From the NCBI RefSeq assembly GCF_000427405.1, contig NZ_KE386491.1, positions 5,239,047 to 5,303,046 on the forward strand: DNA of 64,000 nucleotides, in the 5' to 3' direction. The position numbers were made by a program, and so were the translations under genes. Below the pieces are notes generated by a model. The model was not told the DNA's origin, did no database searches, and saw nothing but the letters and a program-made list of their open reading frames with translations. This stretch comes from Flectobacillus major DSM 103. GTDB lineage: Bacteria > Bacteroidota > Bacteroidia > Cytophagales > Spirosomataceae. Below are positions 39,553 to 49,265 of the stretch, one piece after another; positions within the stretch are counted from its first letter, which is position 1, and every line of letters begins with the position of its first letter.

Positions 39553-41655
39553 GTACCATGTGCTCCAGTAGCACCGGGAACAATTACTGCCAGTCAAGCT
39601 TGTTGTGTAACTGTTGGTGGTTCGTCTAGTTTTACATTGAGTGGAAATGGATCAGGCGTGGTAACATGGTATGTTGTACCTAATAGTGCGACACCAAACT
39701 CAGGAACAGGAACAACAGCAGGGCCAATTGTCTTTAGTAATGTTGGTACTTATCAGATTGTATTTAGAACAACTAATTCGTCTATTCCTGCGGGATGTAA
39801 TGTGCCAGCCGTTTCGGAAGCAACATTGGATTATAAAGTAAAAGCTAATCCAGTACTGTGTACAGCACCTAGTAGCAGTAATGTATCTGTGGCACCATCA
39901 AGTGCTTCGATTGTGACAGGAGGTAGTGCATCATTTGTCTTGAATGGAGGCTTACCATATAGCAATGTACAATGGGTTGTTAATCCAGCGGTAGGAGTAA
40001 GCCAAAATTCAGGCACTGGTTCTAATACAGGTAATCTAGTATTTACCCAGCCAGGCGTTTACAGAGTATCATTTATCATGACGAATGTTGGTGACGGAAC
40101 TTGTATACCAGTACAGAAAGTATCTTCAGCATTGATTTGTGTAGGTGTAGATCCTTGTTCTCCTCCATCAGCAATAAGTATTGCATCTGAGACAGGAAAC
40201 GACGAGTTATCGAAAGGACAGCCTCATACATTTACAGCAACAGGAGGTATCCCTGGTACAATGACTTGGACAATTACTCCAGCAACAGGAGTATCGGCTT
40301 CGTCAGGAACAGGTAATGTAGCGTCTGTAACATTTAGTCAAGTGGGTAATTATGTGGTGACATTCTCGTCTACCAACAGTAGTTTACCACTGGGATGTAC
40401 TCAACCAGTATCTGTGTCAGAGTCTAAGAATATAACGATTGTATCTACTGATAAGCCAGTGTTAGCTTTGGCAAAATCAGTTTCATCTAGCACCGTTAAT
40501 ACCAATGTTAATTTTACTTATACGCTTACAGTAAGCAACGTAGGTACACTTGCAACAAATGGTGTTATTACAGTGAAAGATACACTACAAGCCAACTTAG
40601 CCTTTATCAGTGGTGGTAGTGCAACGGGATGGAGCTGTAGTGCAATAGGACAAATTGTAACTTGTACAAGTTCTGCTACAATTGGAGTTGGAGCTTCGAG
40701 TCAGATTAATCTTACTGTGAACGCTATTCAGTCAGGGACATACCAAAATAAAGCAGGTGTTTATGGAGGTGGCGACCCAGTTGCAACTAATGGTGCAACA
40801 GCCGCACAGTCAAATAATACAAGCGTAGCAGTAGGTATGTCTGTAGTAAAAGTAAATGTGAAAGCTATTCTAAGAGGTGCTTATATTGATGGAGTTGGTC
40901 TTATGCAAGACTCTCTTCGCTCGCAAGGTATCATACCACTGGTACAACCTTATGGTAAAGCTCCATATTTAGACATCCCGCACCCTGGTGTTGATGAAGT
41001 AACAACAAGTGCTGTATTGGCTGTAACAGGAAACAATGCTATTGTTGACTGGGTATTAGTAGAATTGAGAGATAAAGCCAACCCTAACACAATCGTGGCT
41101 CGTCGCTCAGGACTTATTCAGCGAGATGGTGATATTGTGGATACTGATGGCGTAAGTTGTTTAAGCTTTGCAGGTTTGAATTCAGATAATTATTACATAG
41201 CAGTTCGTCATAGAAATCATTTAGGTGTTATGACATCAACGGCAGTAGGATTATCAGGAGTGTGCTCGTCGGTAGTTGATTTTACGAATCCATCGACAAG
41301 TACTTATCGTAAGCCAACATCAGACCCAGAATATACAGCATATCCTCAGGCAGTAGTTGGTTCTGTTAGAGCAATGTGGAGTGGTAATACGCTTGTAGAT
41401 ACTTATGTGATTTATCAAGGACCTGGTAACGATAGAATACCAATCTTTAACGTGGTATTCACAGATCCTGAAAACACAGAAAAGCTAAATAACTTCCCTG
41501 TATTTGGTTATCTACGTCAAGATATCAATTTGGATGGCATAGTGATTTACCAAGGGCCTTCAAATGATATAAACTTGTTATTCAACCAGATATTTACACA
41601 TCCTGAAAATACGGAGAGGCTGAATAACTTTATCATTTTCCAACAATTGCCATAA
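37276..41655 (+). CDS. giant thrombospondin-type-3 adhesin, C-terminal part (frameshifted gene)
   Basis: The true continuation of the gene begins at the frameshift (~37308); the nominal ATG at 37276 lies out of frame within repeat coding sequence and is probably not used. Domains in order: the rest of unit 3 and units 4-6 of the thrombospondin type 3 array; three ~100-residue PKD/Ig-like domains ([57 protein letters not shown]); one DUF11 domain ([20 protein letters not shown]); and the C-terminal ~245-residue module, a diverged relative of the 717-bp duplicated module ([53 protein letters not shown]). It is probably a calcium-stiffened cell-surface adhesin, disrupted in this sequence unless the missing base is a read error. 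Confidence 0.85.
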   Translation: MYKCKWCSNSHTDCDGDGIPNRLDLDSDGDGIKDVIEAGGTDPDNDGRIGTGVPSVDSNGVPTLANGGLTPPNTDGTGGSDPYDLDSDGDGIPDSVEGTVDTDGDGKPNYVDLDSDGDGLPDSVEGTADTDGDGIPNYLDLDSDGDGVPDATDQCPLVVGVAPSGCPLDSDGDGVADAIDLDDDNDGILDSVENAAQCTSVSGVVTASTDCDGDGIPNRLDLDSDGDGIKDVIEAGGTDPDNDGRIGTGVPSVDSNGVPTLANGGLTPPNTDGTGGSDPYDLDSDGDGIPDSVEGTVDTDGDGKPNYVDLDSDGDGLPDSVEGTADTDGDGIPNYLDLDSDGDGVPDATDQCPLVVGVAPSGCPLDSDGDGVADAIDLDDDNDGILDSVENAAQCTSVSGVVTASTDCDGDGIPNRLDLDSDGDGIKDVIEAGGTDPDNDGRIGTGVPSVDSNGVPTLANGGLTPPNTDGTGGSDPYDLDSDGDGIPDSVEGTVDTDGDGKPNYVDLDSDGDGLPDSVEGTADTDGDGIPNYLDLDSDGDGVPDATDQCPLVVGVAPSGCPLDSDGDGVADAIDLDDDNDGILDSVENAAQCTSVSGVVTASTDCDGDGIPNRLDLDSDGDGIKDVIEAGGTDPDNDGRIGTGVPSVDSNGVPTLANGGLTPPNTDGTGGSDPYDLDSDGDGIPDSVEGTVDTDGDGKPNYVDLDSDGDGLPDSVEGTADTDGDGIPNYLDLDSDGDGVPDATDQCPLVVGVAPSGCPAVPCAPVAPGTITASQACCVTVGGSSSFTLSGNGSGVVTWYVVPNSATPNSGTGTTAGPIVFSNVGTYQIVFRTTNSSIPAGCNVPAVSEATLDYKVKANPVLCTAPSSSNVSVAPSSASIVTGGSASFVLNGGLPYSNVQWVVNPAVGVSQNSGTGSNTGNLVFTQPGVYRVSFIMTNVGDGTCIPVQKVSSALICVGVDPCSPPSAISIASETGNDELSKGQPHTFTATGGIPGTMTWTITPATGVSASSGTGNVASVTFSQVGNYVVTFSSTNSSLPLGCTQPVSVSESKNITIVSTDKPVLALAKSVSSSTVNTNVNFTYTLTVSNVGTLATNGVITVKDTLQANLAFISGGSATGWSCSAIGQIVTCTSSATIGVGASSQINLTVNAIQSGTYQNKAGVYGGGDPVATNGATAAQSNNTSVAVGMSVVKVNVKAILRGAYIDGVGLMQDSLRSQGIIPLVQPYGKAPYLDIPHPGVDEVTTSAVLAVTGNNAIVDWVLVELRDKANPNTIVARRSGLIQRDGDIVDTDGVSCLSFAGLNSDNYYIAVRHRNHLGVMTSTAVGLSGVCSSVVDFTNPSTSTYRKPTSDPEYTAYPQAVVGSVRAMWSGNTLVDTYVIYQGPGNDRIPIFNVVFTDPENTEKLNNFPVFGYLRQDINLDGIVIYQGPSNDINLLFNQIFTHPENTERLNNFIIFQQLP
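37305..37312 (+). other. one-base deletion (frameshift site) in repeat copy 3
   Basis: Here the DNA reads acagccataccgac, whereas the other five copies read acagccagtaccgac; a single g is missing between 37307 and 37308. This alone splits the adhesin gene into two frames. Confidence 0.9.
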
Positions 41656-41666
41656 GTTCAATTAGG

Positions 41667-41695
41667 TGGGGTTGACCATACATTGGTCAACCCCA
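41667..41695 (+). terminator. hairpin after the giant adhesin gene
   Basis: A 12-bp perfect stem (tggggttgacca 41667-41678 with tggtcaacccca 41684-41695) and 5-base loop sit 12 bases after the stop. No T run follows, so it may be an mRNA-stabilising or partial-termination hairpin rather than a full terminator. Confidence 0.55.
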
Positions 41696-41713
41696 TATTA
41701 AACCAGCAATACA

Positions 41714-42541
41714 ATGAGGCATTTTATTTTATTCTTATCGGGTATCTTGATTCTATCAATGCAATCAAGTTTTGGACAATTACGCTTTAAATTAAGTTTA
41801 GACGAGGACCTGAAAACTTACAAGGTCAGTGCTATTTCAGAAAAAGACTTATATAAACCAGATAGTTACCTTGGAACAGCTCAAGTAACCTTTAAAGTAA
41901 GTGCTCAGTCATCATTTAAGATAACGAACATTCAGACTAAAAGTAGCGAAGTGTTCTGGGATGTTAATAGTGTTATAAACGCACATCCATTAGCTCCACA
42001 ATATATTTATTACTCTATTGGTCTACGTTCAGAAACAGACTTTTACACTTTTAAGGCAAATGAGCCAGTAGAGCTATTTTCATTTCAAAATAAAGGTGAT
42101 GATAATCCAATGATTGAGCTGATTACTAATCAGGATATACTGGCAAAATCAATGAAAGTAGCCAAGGCAAATATAGGTAATCAGATTAATGTATTAGGTA
42201 TAAACAATGGGATGACCAACGCCTATGTAGGTAATTATCTTTCAGAAGGAGGCAATAGTGACATTGCTAACCTTCAAATCCAACAAGTATATCCAAATCC
42301 AGCAACAGACAAAATATCGGTAGTTTGGGAGAATCGATTACAGGAGCCTGAAGCGGAGATGAATTTGTACATTATTGATAGCCAGAGTGGTAGGGTTGTT
42401 CAATCTCAGGGAGTGGATACAGGGTATGGGAAGAAATTGGCTACTGTAGCCTTGAATGATTATAAGTCAGGAGCATACTTACTAAAAATACAAGGAAAAC
42501 AGTTTAGCTCAAAGGCTGCTCATTTTACGATAGTAAAGTAA
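41714..42541 (+). CDS. T9SS-sorted secreted protein with type A C-terminal sorting domain
   Basis: This is a 275-residue protein. Signal peptide ~1-21 (FLSGILILSMQSSFGQ). Residues ~22-180 are the same beta-rich domain that opens the 42572 product (LRFKLSLDEDLKTYKVSAIS; INVLGINNGMTNAYVGNYLS). Residues ~190-275 form a clear T9SS type A sorting domain: IQQVYPNPATDKISVVWENR, LYIIDSQSGRVVQSQGV and the ending SGAYLLKIQGKQFSSKAAHF. It is the only protein of the cluster with this sorting domain, so it is exported by T9SS and probably anchored to the cell surface. It stands between the giant adhesin and the DUF11 proteins, as part of the same operon-like array. Confidence 0.85.
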   Translation: MRHFILFLSGILILSMQSSFGQLRFKLSLDEDLKTYKVSAISEKDLYKPDSYLGTAQVTFKVSAQSSFKITNIQTKSSEVFWDVNSVINAHPLAPQYIYYSIGLRSETDFYTFKANEPVELFSFQNKGDDNPMIELITNQDILAKSMKVAKANIGNQINVLGINNGMTNAYVGNYLSEGGNSDIANLQIQQVYPNPATDKISVVWENRLQEPEAEMNLYIIDSQSGRVVQSQGVDTGYGKKLATVALNDYKSGAYLLKIQGKQFSSKAAHFTIVK

Positions 42542-42571
42542 TAAGCGTTTAAAATATAAAAACAAGAAAAT

Positions 42572-43600
42572 ATGAGAAAAATAGCATTATCTCTTAGTGT
42601 GATGATAACTCTGCTTTTATTCAGTGTATCAGCACATAGCCAAGTTGCGAGTCCCCACTTTAGTTATAAAATAGAACTGAAGTCGGATGGCTACTATTAT
42701 GCTTCAATGAAGTCAGATATAGCCTTGAGTCTTGCTGCTGAGCAGACCAACATCTCAACGATTCAGTATACCTTAGTCGCTCCGATTGGAACATTTGCTC
42801 CTGTGGCACAAACAGGAAATACCATGACTAATGTAGCACCTTTTGAAGATCTCTTGCCTTCAACCAATTCAGGTCAGTATAGCTGGATTCGTCAAAGAAC
42901 AGCATTTAATGCCACTACAGAATATGGCTTTTTTTCATTGCCTGTATCTGTTATCTTAACAGACATAGCAGCTAATGTAGACATTCCTCTATTTCGTTTC
43001 AGAACACAATCTTGCCTTGGTGATGTAAGAATGTATAGAGTAACAGCCGACGCTAGTGGCCCCGCTGATACCAAAAAACTGAATTCAGGCCTTTCTATTA
43101 CTATTAGTGGTATAAATGGGGGTCTTAATGAGGCATACAAAAATAACTATGGAACAGCTGCAAGTTGCCCAAGTACTGGTACACCTGATGTAACTACATC
43201 GATATCAGGGCCAACGACAGCAACTCCCAATGTAGCATATAGCTATACTGTAAGTATAAATAATGTAGGCTCTGTACCAACTACTGGTGCAATTACAGAA
43301 TCAATATCAATCCCTTCAGGAATGACCTTTAATAACGGAGGTGGAAATGGATGGGTTTGTAATCCATCTGGCCCAGTAGTTGGCCCACTAACATTAACTT
43401 GTACCAATAATGCTCCCAATATAGCTGCTAGTGGTAGCTCAAGTTTTCCAGTTAGTGTAACTCCAACAACAACAGGCTCATTTAGCATCACAGGAATTGT
43501 ATCTGGTGGTGGTGAAACAAATACAGGAAATAATACTGCAACAAGTAATTCAACTCTTGCAGGATGCGGTATTAGTGCTGGTACATTAACTAAAAATTAG
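42572..43600 (+). CDS. secreted protein with one DUF11 domain
   Basis: This is a 342-residue protein with signal peptide (LSVMITLLLFSVSAHSQ). Residues ~25-195 match the first domain of the 41714 product (FSYKIELKSDGYYYASMKSD, SITISGINGGLNEAYKNNYG). Residues ~205-330 are a DUF11 domain (PNVAYSYTVSINNVGSVPTT, GWVCNPSGPVVGPLTLTCTN, GIVSGGGETNTGNN). The protein ends in CGISAGTLTKN without a sorting domain. DUF11 domains are extended beta-sandwich spacers in cell-surface proteins. Function here is structural by inference. Confidence 0.78.
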   Translation: MRKIALSLSVMITLLLFSVSAHSQVASPHFSYKIELKSDGYYYASMKSDIALSLAAEQTNISTIQYTLVAPIGTFAPVAQTGNTMTNVAPFEDLLPSTNSGQYSWIRQRTAFNATTEYGFFSLPVSVILTDIAANVDIPLFRFRTQSCLGDVRMYRVTADASGPADTKKLNSGLSITISGINGGLNEAYKNNYGTAASCPSTGTPDVTTSISGPTTATPNVAYSYTVSINNVGSVPTTGAITESISIPSGMTFNNGGGNGWVCNPSGPVVGPLTLTCTNNAPNIAASGSSSFPVSVTPTTTGSFSITGIVSGGGETNTGNNTATSNSTLAGCGISAGTLTKN

Positions 43601-43631
43601 AATGTTATTCTAGCCAAACAAATCTAGATTT

Positions 43632-46604
43632 ATGAGAAAAAATACATATCCAAATAATTTCCTATCATTACGACCAAATGGTTTGTACAGCATGATAGGG
43701 ATAGTCATGCTTATGCTTATAATTAGCATAACAAGTTATGGGCAAGCTTGTAACTATAAGACAGGTACAGTGACAATGACACTTACAGGGCAATCTACAG
43801 GGGCAAATATCTCTAGTCAGCTTGTTTTGACCAATGCGTCAGGTATTATTCAGTATGTTTCGCCTGTAAATACACTTACAATTAATAATGTAAGTGCCAA
43901 TAACTACCAAGCAATTGCGGTAACGTATAACAATAGCGTTGCTCCAAATTTAGTAGTAGGGGGAGATATCAATCAAGTAAGCTATTGTAATAAAACCACC
44001 CCAATTGCATTGAACGTTTGTGATTGTAATAACACAACAGGAGTATTTACTGTAACTCAATCGGGGCAAACAAATAGTGCTGGGCAAACTAATAAGTATG
44101 TCCTAACAAATGGTACAGGTCGTATTATAGCTATTTCTAATAGCCCAAGCTTTTCAGGATATAGCAATGGTATTTATAATGTATACGGTGTGAGTTATGC
44201 AGGTAATATAAACGGTTTGGTTGTTGGCGGTTTGATCAACTCTATTAGTGGAGATTGTTTTGATATTACTGCGGCTGTCGGATACGTTGTCTGTGTGCCA
44301 GAGTTAAGTTTGTTGAAAGCAGGGCCGAGTGTGGCAGAAAAAGGTGTAAACTATAACTATACATTGACAGTAAGTAATACAGGTACAGCACCAACTTATG
44401 GAACAACTGTGGTATCAGATACCTTAGCTACTGGCTTATCTTTTGTGTCTGGTTCTGGTTCTGGTTGGTCTTGTGTGGCTTCTAATTTGGCAGATGGTAG
44501 AAAACTAGTAACGTGCTCAACAACCTCATCTATTCCTTCTGGAGGTAATAGCCCAATTAACTTGACTGTGATAAGTAGCGTTACAGGTACAATTGTGAAT
44601 AAAGCTTGGGTAAGTGGTGGCGGAGACATTGTTCCTAAACGTCCATCGAATCCAGTTACAACTGTTATTAACGAACCGGCTAAGCCTAATTTAGTAATAG
44701 CAAAAGTAGGCCCTTCTTCAGGAACTGTAGGAGTTAATTTCGACTATACCCTAACGGTTAGTAATACTGGAACAACTGGAACAAGTGGAATTATTACTGT
44801 TTCAGATAACTTACCAAACAATTTGTCTTATGTAGGAGGTAGTGGAAATGGTTGGACATGTAGTGCCGCAGGACAGTTAGTGACTTGTACAAGTAGCTCA
44901 GCAATTGCAGTGAACGCTAGTAGTAATATTGTGATTACTGTGCAACCAATCTCAGCAACGCTTGCTGGTTCTCCAGCTCGTAACGTTGCTTATGTATCTG
45001 GTGGTGGCGACCCTACCGTTGATCCTAAGCCATCGAATCCTGTAGAAACCGTTATTAATCCAACACCTAAGCCTAATTTGTCTATCAATAAAACAGGGCC
45101 AATTACAGCTACAGTAGGCGTTAATTATAACTATACTCTAACAGTTAATAATACAGGTAATGCTTCAACAACTGGAACAGTTACTGTAACTGATGTTTTG
45201 GCAAGTAACTTACAATATATTGGAGCTACTGGTAGCAACTGGAGCTGTAGTGCCGTTGGCCAAACAGTAACATGTATGAGTAGTTCAAGTATTGCTGTAA
45301 ATGGTTCGTCTGTTATTAATTTAACCGTGAAACCTTTAGATGCTGCAAGTGGTACAACCATCAAAAACACAGCTTCTGTAAGTGGTGGTGGTGATACAAA
45401 CCCTCCAAAACCATCTAATGAGGTTACTACCGATATTAACCCTGCACCAAAACCTAATCTATTGATAACGAAGGCAGGCCCAGTAAGTGGTACATTGAAT
45501 GTGAATTACGACTATACATTGGTTGTAACAAATAGCGGAACAACTTCGACAAATGGTGTTGTTACTGTAACTGATAACCTTCCTGTTGGCTTAACTTATG
45601 TGACTGGCGGTACTAATGGATGGACTTGTAATGTTGTTGGTCAAGTTGTAACATGCACCAGTTCGGCAGTATTAGCGGTGAATGCTAGTAGTTCAATAAC
45701 AATAACTGTAAAACCAACTCAGGCTGGAACTTATACAAACGTTGCTAGTGTACAAGGTGGTGGCGACCCTACTCCTGAAGTATCTAATAATGTGACAACA
45801 AATGTTATTAATCCTCCAAAACCTAATTTGGTGTTGACTAAAACAGGTCCTAATATTGCATCTGTAGGTACAAACTTCGATTATACTCTTACTGTAAACA
45901 ATACAGGCTTAACTGCTACAACAGGTGCTATTACCGTAACAGATAACTTGCCAAGTCAACTACAGTACGTTAGTGCTAATGCGTCAGGCTGGACTTGTAG
46001 TATTGCTGGACAGACGGTGACCTGTACAAGCTCCTCGTCGATTGCTCCTAATGGAAGTAGTGTAATTGTATTAACAGTAAAACCATTAACTGCAACTGCC
46101 GCAAATACCCCTATCCGTAACACTGGTTATGTAATAGGTGGTGGTGACCCTACTACAACTCCAAAGCCATCTAACGAAGTACCTACTACTATCAACGATG
46201 TGCCGAAAGATAATGTAAGTATTGCGAAGAGTGCTCCAAATACAGGTACTGTAGGTGTTAATTACAATTATACCTTGACCGTTACAAACGGTGGAACAGC
46301 AGCTACTGTAGGTGTTGTAACTATTACTGACAACTTACAAGTTGGACTTCAATACGTATCAGGAGGTGGTTCTGGATTTACATGTAGCACCAATGGACAG
46401 TTAGTTACTTGTACCAATAATGGTTCTACTCAGATACCTGCTGGACAAAGTATTAATATCCCAATTACGGTGAAGCCACTTTTCAATGGAGTGTTTAAAA
46501 ATACAGCCAATGTAACAGCTGGAGGAATTACAAAACCTTCAAATGAAACAACAACTACTGTTAACTGTCCTACCGACATTAACCCAGGTGTGCTAGGTTT
46601 TTAA
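43632..46604 (+). CDS. secreted protein with six tandem DUF11 domains
   Basis: This is a 990-residue protein with signal peptide (MIGIVMLMLIISITSYGQ). The first ~185 residues hold two beta modules (TGTVTMTLTGQSTGANISSQ; TNKYVLTNGTGRIIAISNSP) shared with the 46695 product. Six DUF11 domains of about 125 residues follow, each opening with a line such as KPNLVIAKVGPSSGTVGVNF and containing YTLTVSNTG, GWTCSAAGQ and SGGGDP elements. It ends in CPTDINPGVLGF with no sorting domain. This rod-like architecture is typical of surface stalks. Confidence 0.82.
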   Translation: MRKNTYPNNFLSLRPNGLYSMIGIVMLMLIISITSYGQACNYKTGTVTMTLTGQSTGANISSQLVLTNASGIIQYVSPVNTLTINNVSANNYQAIAVTYNNSVAPNLVVGGDINQVSYCNKTTPIALNVCDCNNTTGVFTVTQSGQTNSAGQTNKYVLTNGTGRIIAISNSPSFSGYSNGIYNVYGVSYAGNINGLVVGGLINSISGDCFDITAAVGYVVCVPELSLLKAGPSVAEKGVNYNYTLTVSNTGTAPTYGTTVVSDTLATGLSFVSGSGSGWSCVASNLADGRKLVTCSTTSSIPSGGNSPINLTVISSVTGTIVNKAWVSGGGDIVPKRPSNPVTTVINEPAKPNLVIAKVGPSSGTVGVNFDYTLTVSNTGTTGTSGIITVSDNLPNNLSYVGGSGNGWTCSAAGQLVTCTSSSAIAVNASSNIVITVQPISATLAGSPARNVAYVSGGGDPTVDPKPSNPVETVINPTPKPNLSINKTGPITATVGVNYNYTLTVNNTGNASTTGTVTVTDVLASNLQYIGATGSNWSCSAVGQTVTCMSSSSIAVNGSSVINLTVKPLDAASGTTIKNTASVSGGGDTNPPKPSNEVTTDINPAPKPNLLITKAGPVSGTLNVNYDYTLVVTNSGTTSTNGVVTVTDNLPVGLTYVTGGTNGWTCNVVGQVVTCTSSAVLAVNASSSITITVKPTQAGTYTNVASVQGGGDPTPEVSNNVTTNVINPPKPNLVLTKTGPNIASVGTNFDYTLTVNNTGLTATTGAITVTDNLPSQLQYVSANASGWTCSIAGQTVTCTSSSSIAPNGSSVIVLTVKPLTATAANTPIRNTGYVIGGGDPTTTPKPSNEVPTTINDVPKDNVSIAKSAPNTGTVGVNYNYTLTVTNGGTAATVGVVTITDNLQVGLQYVSGGGSGFTCSTNGQLVTCTNNGSTQIPAGQSINIPITVKPLFNGVFKNTANVTAGGITKPSNETTTTVNCPTDINPGVLGF

Positions 46605-46610
46605 AATACT

Positions 46611-46650
46611 AATATCTTGGATATGACCGATGTGTCATATCCAAGATATT
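46611..46650 (+). terminator. perfect 17-bp intergenic hairpin
   Basis: aatatcttggatatgac (46611-46627) pairs perfectly with 46634-46650 around a 6-base loop, right after the DUF11 gene's stop (46604). There is no strong T run. An in-frame ATG at 46617 lies inside this stem, which argues against it as a start and for 46695. Confidence 0.65.
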
Positions 46651-46694
46651 ATTCCATGCTTTCAATTGAATACATATCAATAAAAGCAAAAATT

Positions 46695-47378
46695 ATGAAA
46701 GAACTATTAAATAAATACTTGATATGGATTCTTTACTTGTTGCTGGCTACAGGAATAAATACTTATGGGCAGACTCAAGGATGCAATTTCAAACCGGGTA
46801 ATATAACCTTAACCTTAGCTGGTCAAACCCAAGCACCAACGGTGGTTAGCTATGTTGTTCTGCTTGATGCAAATAATATTATCACTTATAAATCTACCCC
46901 CAACAATACTACCCTGTATAATGTAAGGGTAGGTGGCTATCAAGCTGCCTCTATTACGTATGATATGAACCAATCTATTATACCTAATATTGAGGTTGGA
47001 AGTGATTTTAATAATCTTGAGCATTGTTTAAAAAGTAATACTGTTGATTTGTCTGTTTGCGACTGTAATACATATAGCTCAACTATCACGGTTCCTCCTG
47101 CTAATGGAATTAACCCCCAATATGTACTTACCAATGGAAGAGGTATTATACAGGCTATTAGTACAAGTACTACATTTAACAACCTAACTAACGATGTATA
47201 TAATTTATATGTCGTGTGTGGCAATGGAAGCATTAGCAATTTGACAATAGGAGGTAAAATAACCAATATTGCAGCTAGCAACTTTTGTATGCCTAATCCT
47301 TTACCGTATATAATTTGTACACCCGATTGTGTGCCATTATGTGTGCCTATCAGTGTTGTAAGAACCAGAACTAGATAA
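46695..47378 (+). CDS. secreted protein with two beta modules, relative of the DUF11 protein N-terminus
   Basis: This is a 227-residue protein. The start at 46695 is chosen because it gives a proper signal peptide (YLIWILYLLLATGINTYGQ) and the earlier in-frame ATG lies within a hairpin. Two beta modules (FKPGNITLTLAGQTQAPTVV; NPQYVLTNGRGIIQAISTST) match the first ~185 residues of the preceding 990-residue protein, including the cysteines (CNF, HCLK, CDCN). It could be a free copy of that module or a subunit. Four bases separate it from the thioredoxin-like gene. Confidence 0.72.
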   Translation: MKELLNKYLIWILYLLLATGINTYGQTQGCNFKPGNITLTLAGQTQAPTVVSYVVLLDANNIITYKSTPNNTTLYNVRVGGYQAASITYDMNQSIIPNIEVGSDFNNLEHCLKSNTVDLSVCDCNTYSSTITVPPANGINPQYVLTNGRGIIQAISTSTTFNNLTNDVYNLYVVCGNGSISNLTIGGKITNIAASNFCMPNPLPYIICTPDCVPLCVPISVVRTRTR

Positions 47379-47382
47379 TAGA

Positions 47383-47898
47383 ATGTCCAACTTTTTGAAA
47401 GTAATCTTGTTATTGTTTGGGACTTCTTGTTTTGTAAGTGCCCAATCCACATCGATTCATTGGTTGAGTATTGACAGCCTTAATGAAAAATATAAACAGT
47501 CGCCTAAAAAAATATTGTTTGAAGTATATTCAAAAGATTGTCACTATTGCCATGATTTTGAAGAAAAAGTACTGAAAAACCAATGGTTAGCTCAATATAT
47601 AAATGATACTTATTATGCCGTAAAATTAGATGCTTTTGACAAAGCTCCTATCAATTTTGCAGGACATTTGTACCAATCTAAAGATGGAATGAATCCTCTG
47701 GCAAGCTATCTCTTAAAGGGGGTAATAAAATTCCCTACGATAGTGTTTATTGATGAACAACTCAAGCTATTAAACTATTTACAAGGATATAATGACGTGG
47801 TGAAAACAGAAATGGCTATGAGATATTTTGGCGATAATGCTTATAAAACGATTGCGTGGCCAACATATCAACAAACTTTTCAAACTAAAACACATTAG
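47383..47898 (+). CDS. secreted thioredoxin-fold protein with CxxC motif
   Basis: This is a 171-residue protein with signal peptide (SNFLKVILLLFGTSCFVSAQ). The thioredoxin fold is indicated by FEVYSKDCHYCHDFEEKVL (Cys53-His-Tyr-Cys56) and the cis-proline segment KFPTIVFID. The His-Tyr pair within the motif suggests an oxidoreductase or isomerase acting in the periplasm. Its place among Cys-rich secreted proteins (for example DCHYC-independent DQCP and CDCN pairs in the neighbours) suggests it forms or corrects their disulfides before T9SS export. It is 16 bases from the PorG-like gene and in one operon with it. Confidence 0.8.
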   Translation: MSNFLKVILLLFGTSCFVSAQSTSIHWLSIDSLNEKYKQSPKKILFEVYSKDCHYCHDFEEKVLKNQWLAQYINDTYYAVKLDAFDKAPINFAGHLYQSKDGMNPLASYLLKGVIKFPTIVFIDEQLKLLNYLQGYNDVVKTEMAMRYFGDNAYKTIAWPTYQQTFQTKTH

Positions 47899-47914
47899 TA
47901 AATATTGCCATGAT

Positions 47915-48880
47915 ATGAGAAAAATCCTTGGCTTGTGGTTGGGTCTTTTGCTAGCTTCTGTAACAGCTGAAGCACAGTACAAAGCAAAATTTGATGATTA
48001 CACATCATTTGAGGCAGGTATTGGTGGAGCTTGGTATTATGGAGATCTAGCTCCAATAAAAGATTTTCTCCAATCAACCATTCATAATACCTACTGGAAT
48101 GTTTCAGTAGGAGTTAATCGACAGATAAGTAGACGATTTGAAATAGGAGCAGGTTTAATGTGGGCGAGGCTAGGTGCCGATGATATACATTCTTCTAAGT
48201 TAGAGAATTATGCCCGTAATCTTCATTTCAGAAATGATGTGAATGAAGCTAGTTTGCAGTTGCGATACCTACCATTTACTAATGCTAGTAGTCAATTTAA
48301 ACGAAATTTAATTCAACCTTATATAGGTGCTGGTATTGGCTATTATATTCATAATCCCAAAGCCAAAATCCCTGTAGATATGGGCGACCAATGGGTAGCT
48401 TTACAGCCTTTAGGTACAGAAGGCCAGAATACAGGTAATGAGGTCTATGCTACTCCATACGCCCTGAATGGTATTAGTATTCCTATCAGTATAGGAATAC
48501 GCATGAAATATAAACGAAATATAGACATTGCCTTTGAACTTGGATATAGAGTGCTATTCACTGATTACATCGATGATGTAAGTAGTATATATCCCAATAC
48601 GTTGTTATTCAGTGGTTCTGACAGGGCTCTTGTAACCCGAATGTCCAGAAGAGTAGAAGAACTTATTCATGCTCGTACTGGGCAAGACCGAACCTCTCAA
48701 TTAATATATTTGCTTGAAAAAAATAATTTACCAACCAATGACCCTCTCAGTGAATTGGCAAGTTTGGGGGGAGTTGGAAGTAAAAGGGGGACTGTTGATG
48801 GTAACGATAGCTACTTGGTAGCTACTGTTAAGATAAGGTATCTAATCCCTACAACTATAAAGTGTCCTAAGTTAAAGTAA
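47915..48880 (+). CDS. porG: PorG-like (DUF6089) outer-membrane protein of the type IX secretion system
   Basis: This is a 321-residue protein. The start at 47915 gives a signal peptide (KILGLWLGLLLASVTAEAQ) and avoids the overlap with the preceding gene that an earlier in-frame ATG (47828) would cause. Characteristic DUF6089 elements are IGGAWYYGDLAPIKDF near the N-terminus, IQPYIGAGIGYYIHNPKAKI mid-protein, WVALQPLGTEGQ, and YRVLFTDYIDDVSSIYPNT. PorG is an outer-membrane component linked to the PorK/N ring of T9SS. Finding one at the end of a surface-protein operon suggests a dedicated or duplicate T9SS component; several paralogues per genome are common, so it need not be the core copy. 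Confidence 0.75.
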   Translation: MRKILGLWLGLLLASVTAEAQYKAKFDDYTSFEAGIGGAWYYGDLAPIKDFLQSTIHNTYWNVSVGVNRQISRRFEIGAGLMWARLGADDIHSSKLENYARNLHFRNDVNEASLQLRYLPFTNASSQFKRNLIQPYIGAGIGYYIHNPKAKIPVDMGDQWVALQPLGTEGQNTGNEVYATPYALNGISIPISIGIRMKYKRNIDIAFELGYRVLFTDYIDDVSSIYPNTLLFSGSDRALVTRMSRRVEELIHARTGQDRTSQLIYLLEKNNLPTNDPLSELASLGGVGSKRGTVDGNDSYLVATVKIRYLIPTTIKCPKLK

Positions 48881-49265
48881 GAAAATAATGAAATATGGTA
48901 TGAAAGGGAAGTTTCATTGCGAGTGAATTACCTTCGGTATTCTAATAAGAGGTTATCTTTCATAAGATACCTCTTATTTTGTAAAAAAGAAGTAAGAGCA
49001 ATAAACGATGTTGTTTACATACAAAATTGAAAGTGATCACTCATTGTGTCGGTGCTTGCTCCTAATGTTATTTTAGGTTTTTCCTTGTCGGTTGTCCTTT
49101 CCCTCAATAGTTTATTGCTGCACGCCAAAGCTTAAATCATCTACTAATGCTATATTGGTGACGTTTGAAGTACCAGACTCCCAAACTATTTATAAGAATG
49201 TTAGCATATTATAACTTTTTATAAATATTTAGGCAATAAAAAGCTGTCATCGACAAGTACGAAAT
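48881..49265. other. intergenic region with terminator
   Basis: This 385-base gap separates two convergent genes. Apart from the hairpin at 48944-48983 I see no coding frame or other supported element. Confidence 0.5.
48944..48983 (+). terminator. intrinsic terminator ending the surface locus
   Basis: aataagaggttatctt (48944-48959) pairs with aagatacctcttatt (48964-48978) with one bulged T, and the right arm runs into tttt. It lies ~65 bases after the PorG-like gene and ends the 30-kb one-directional array. Confidence 0.7.
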
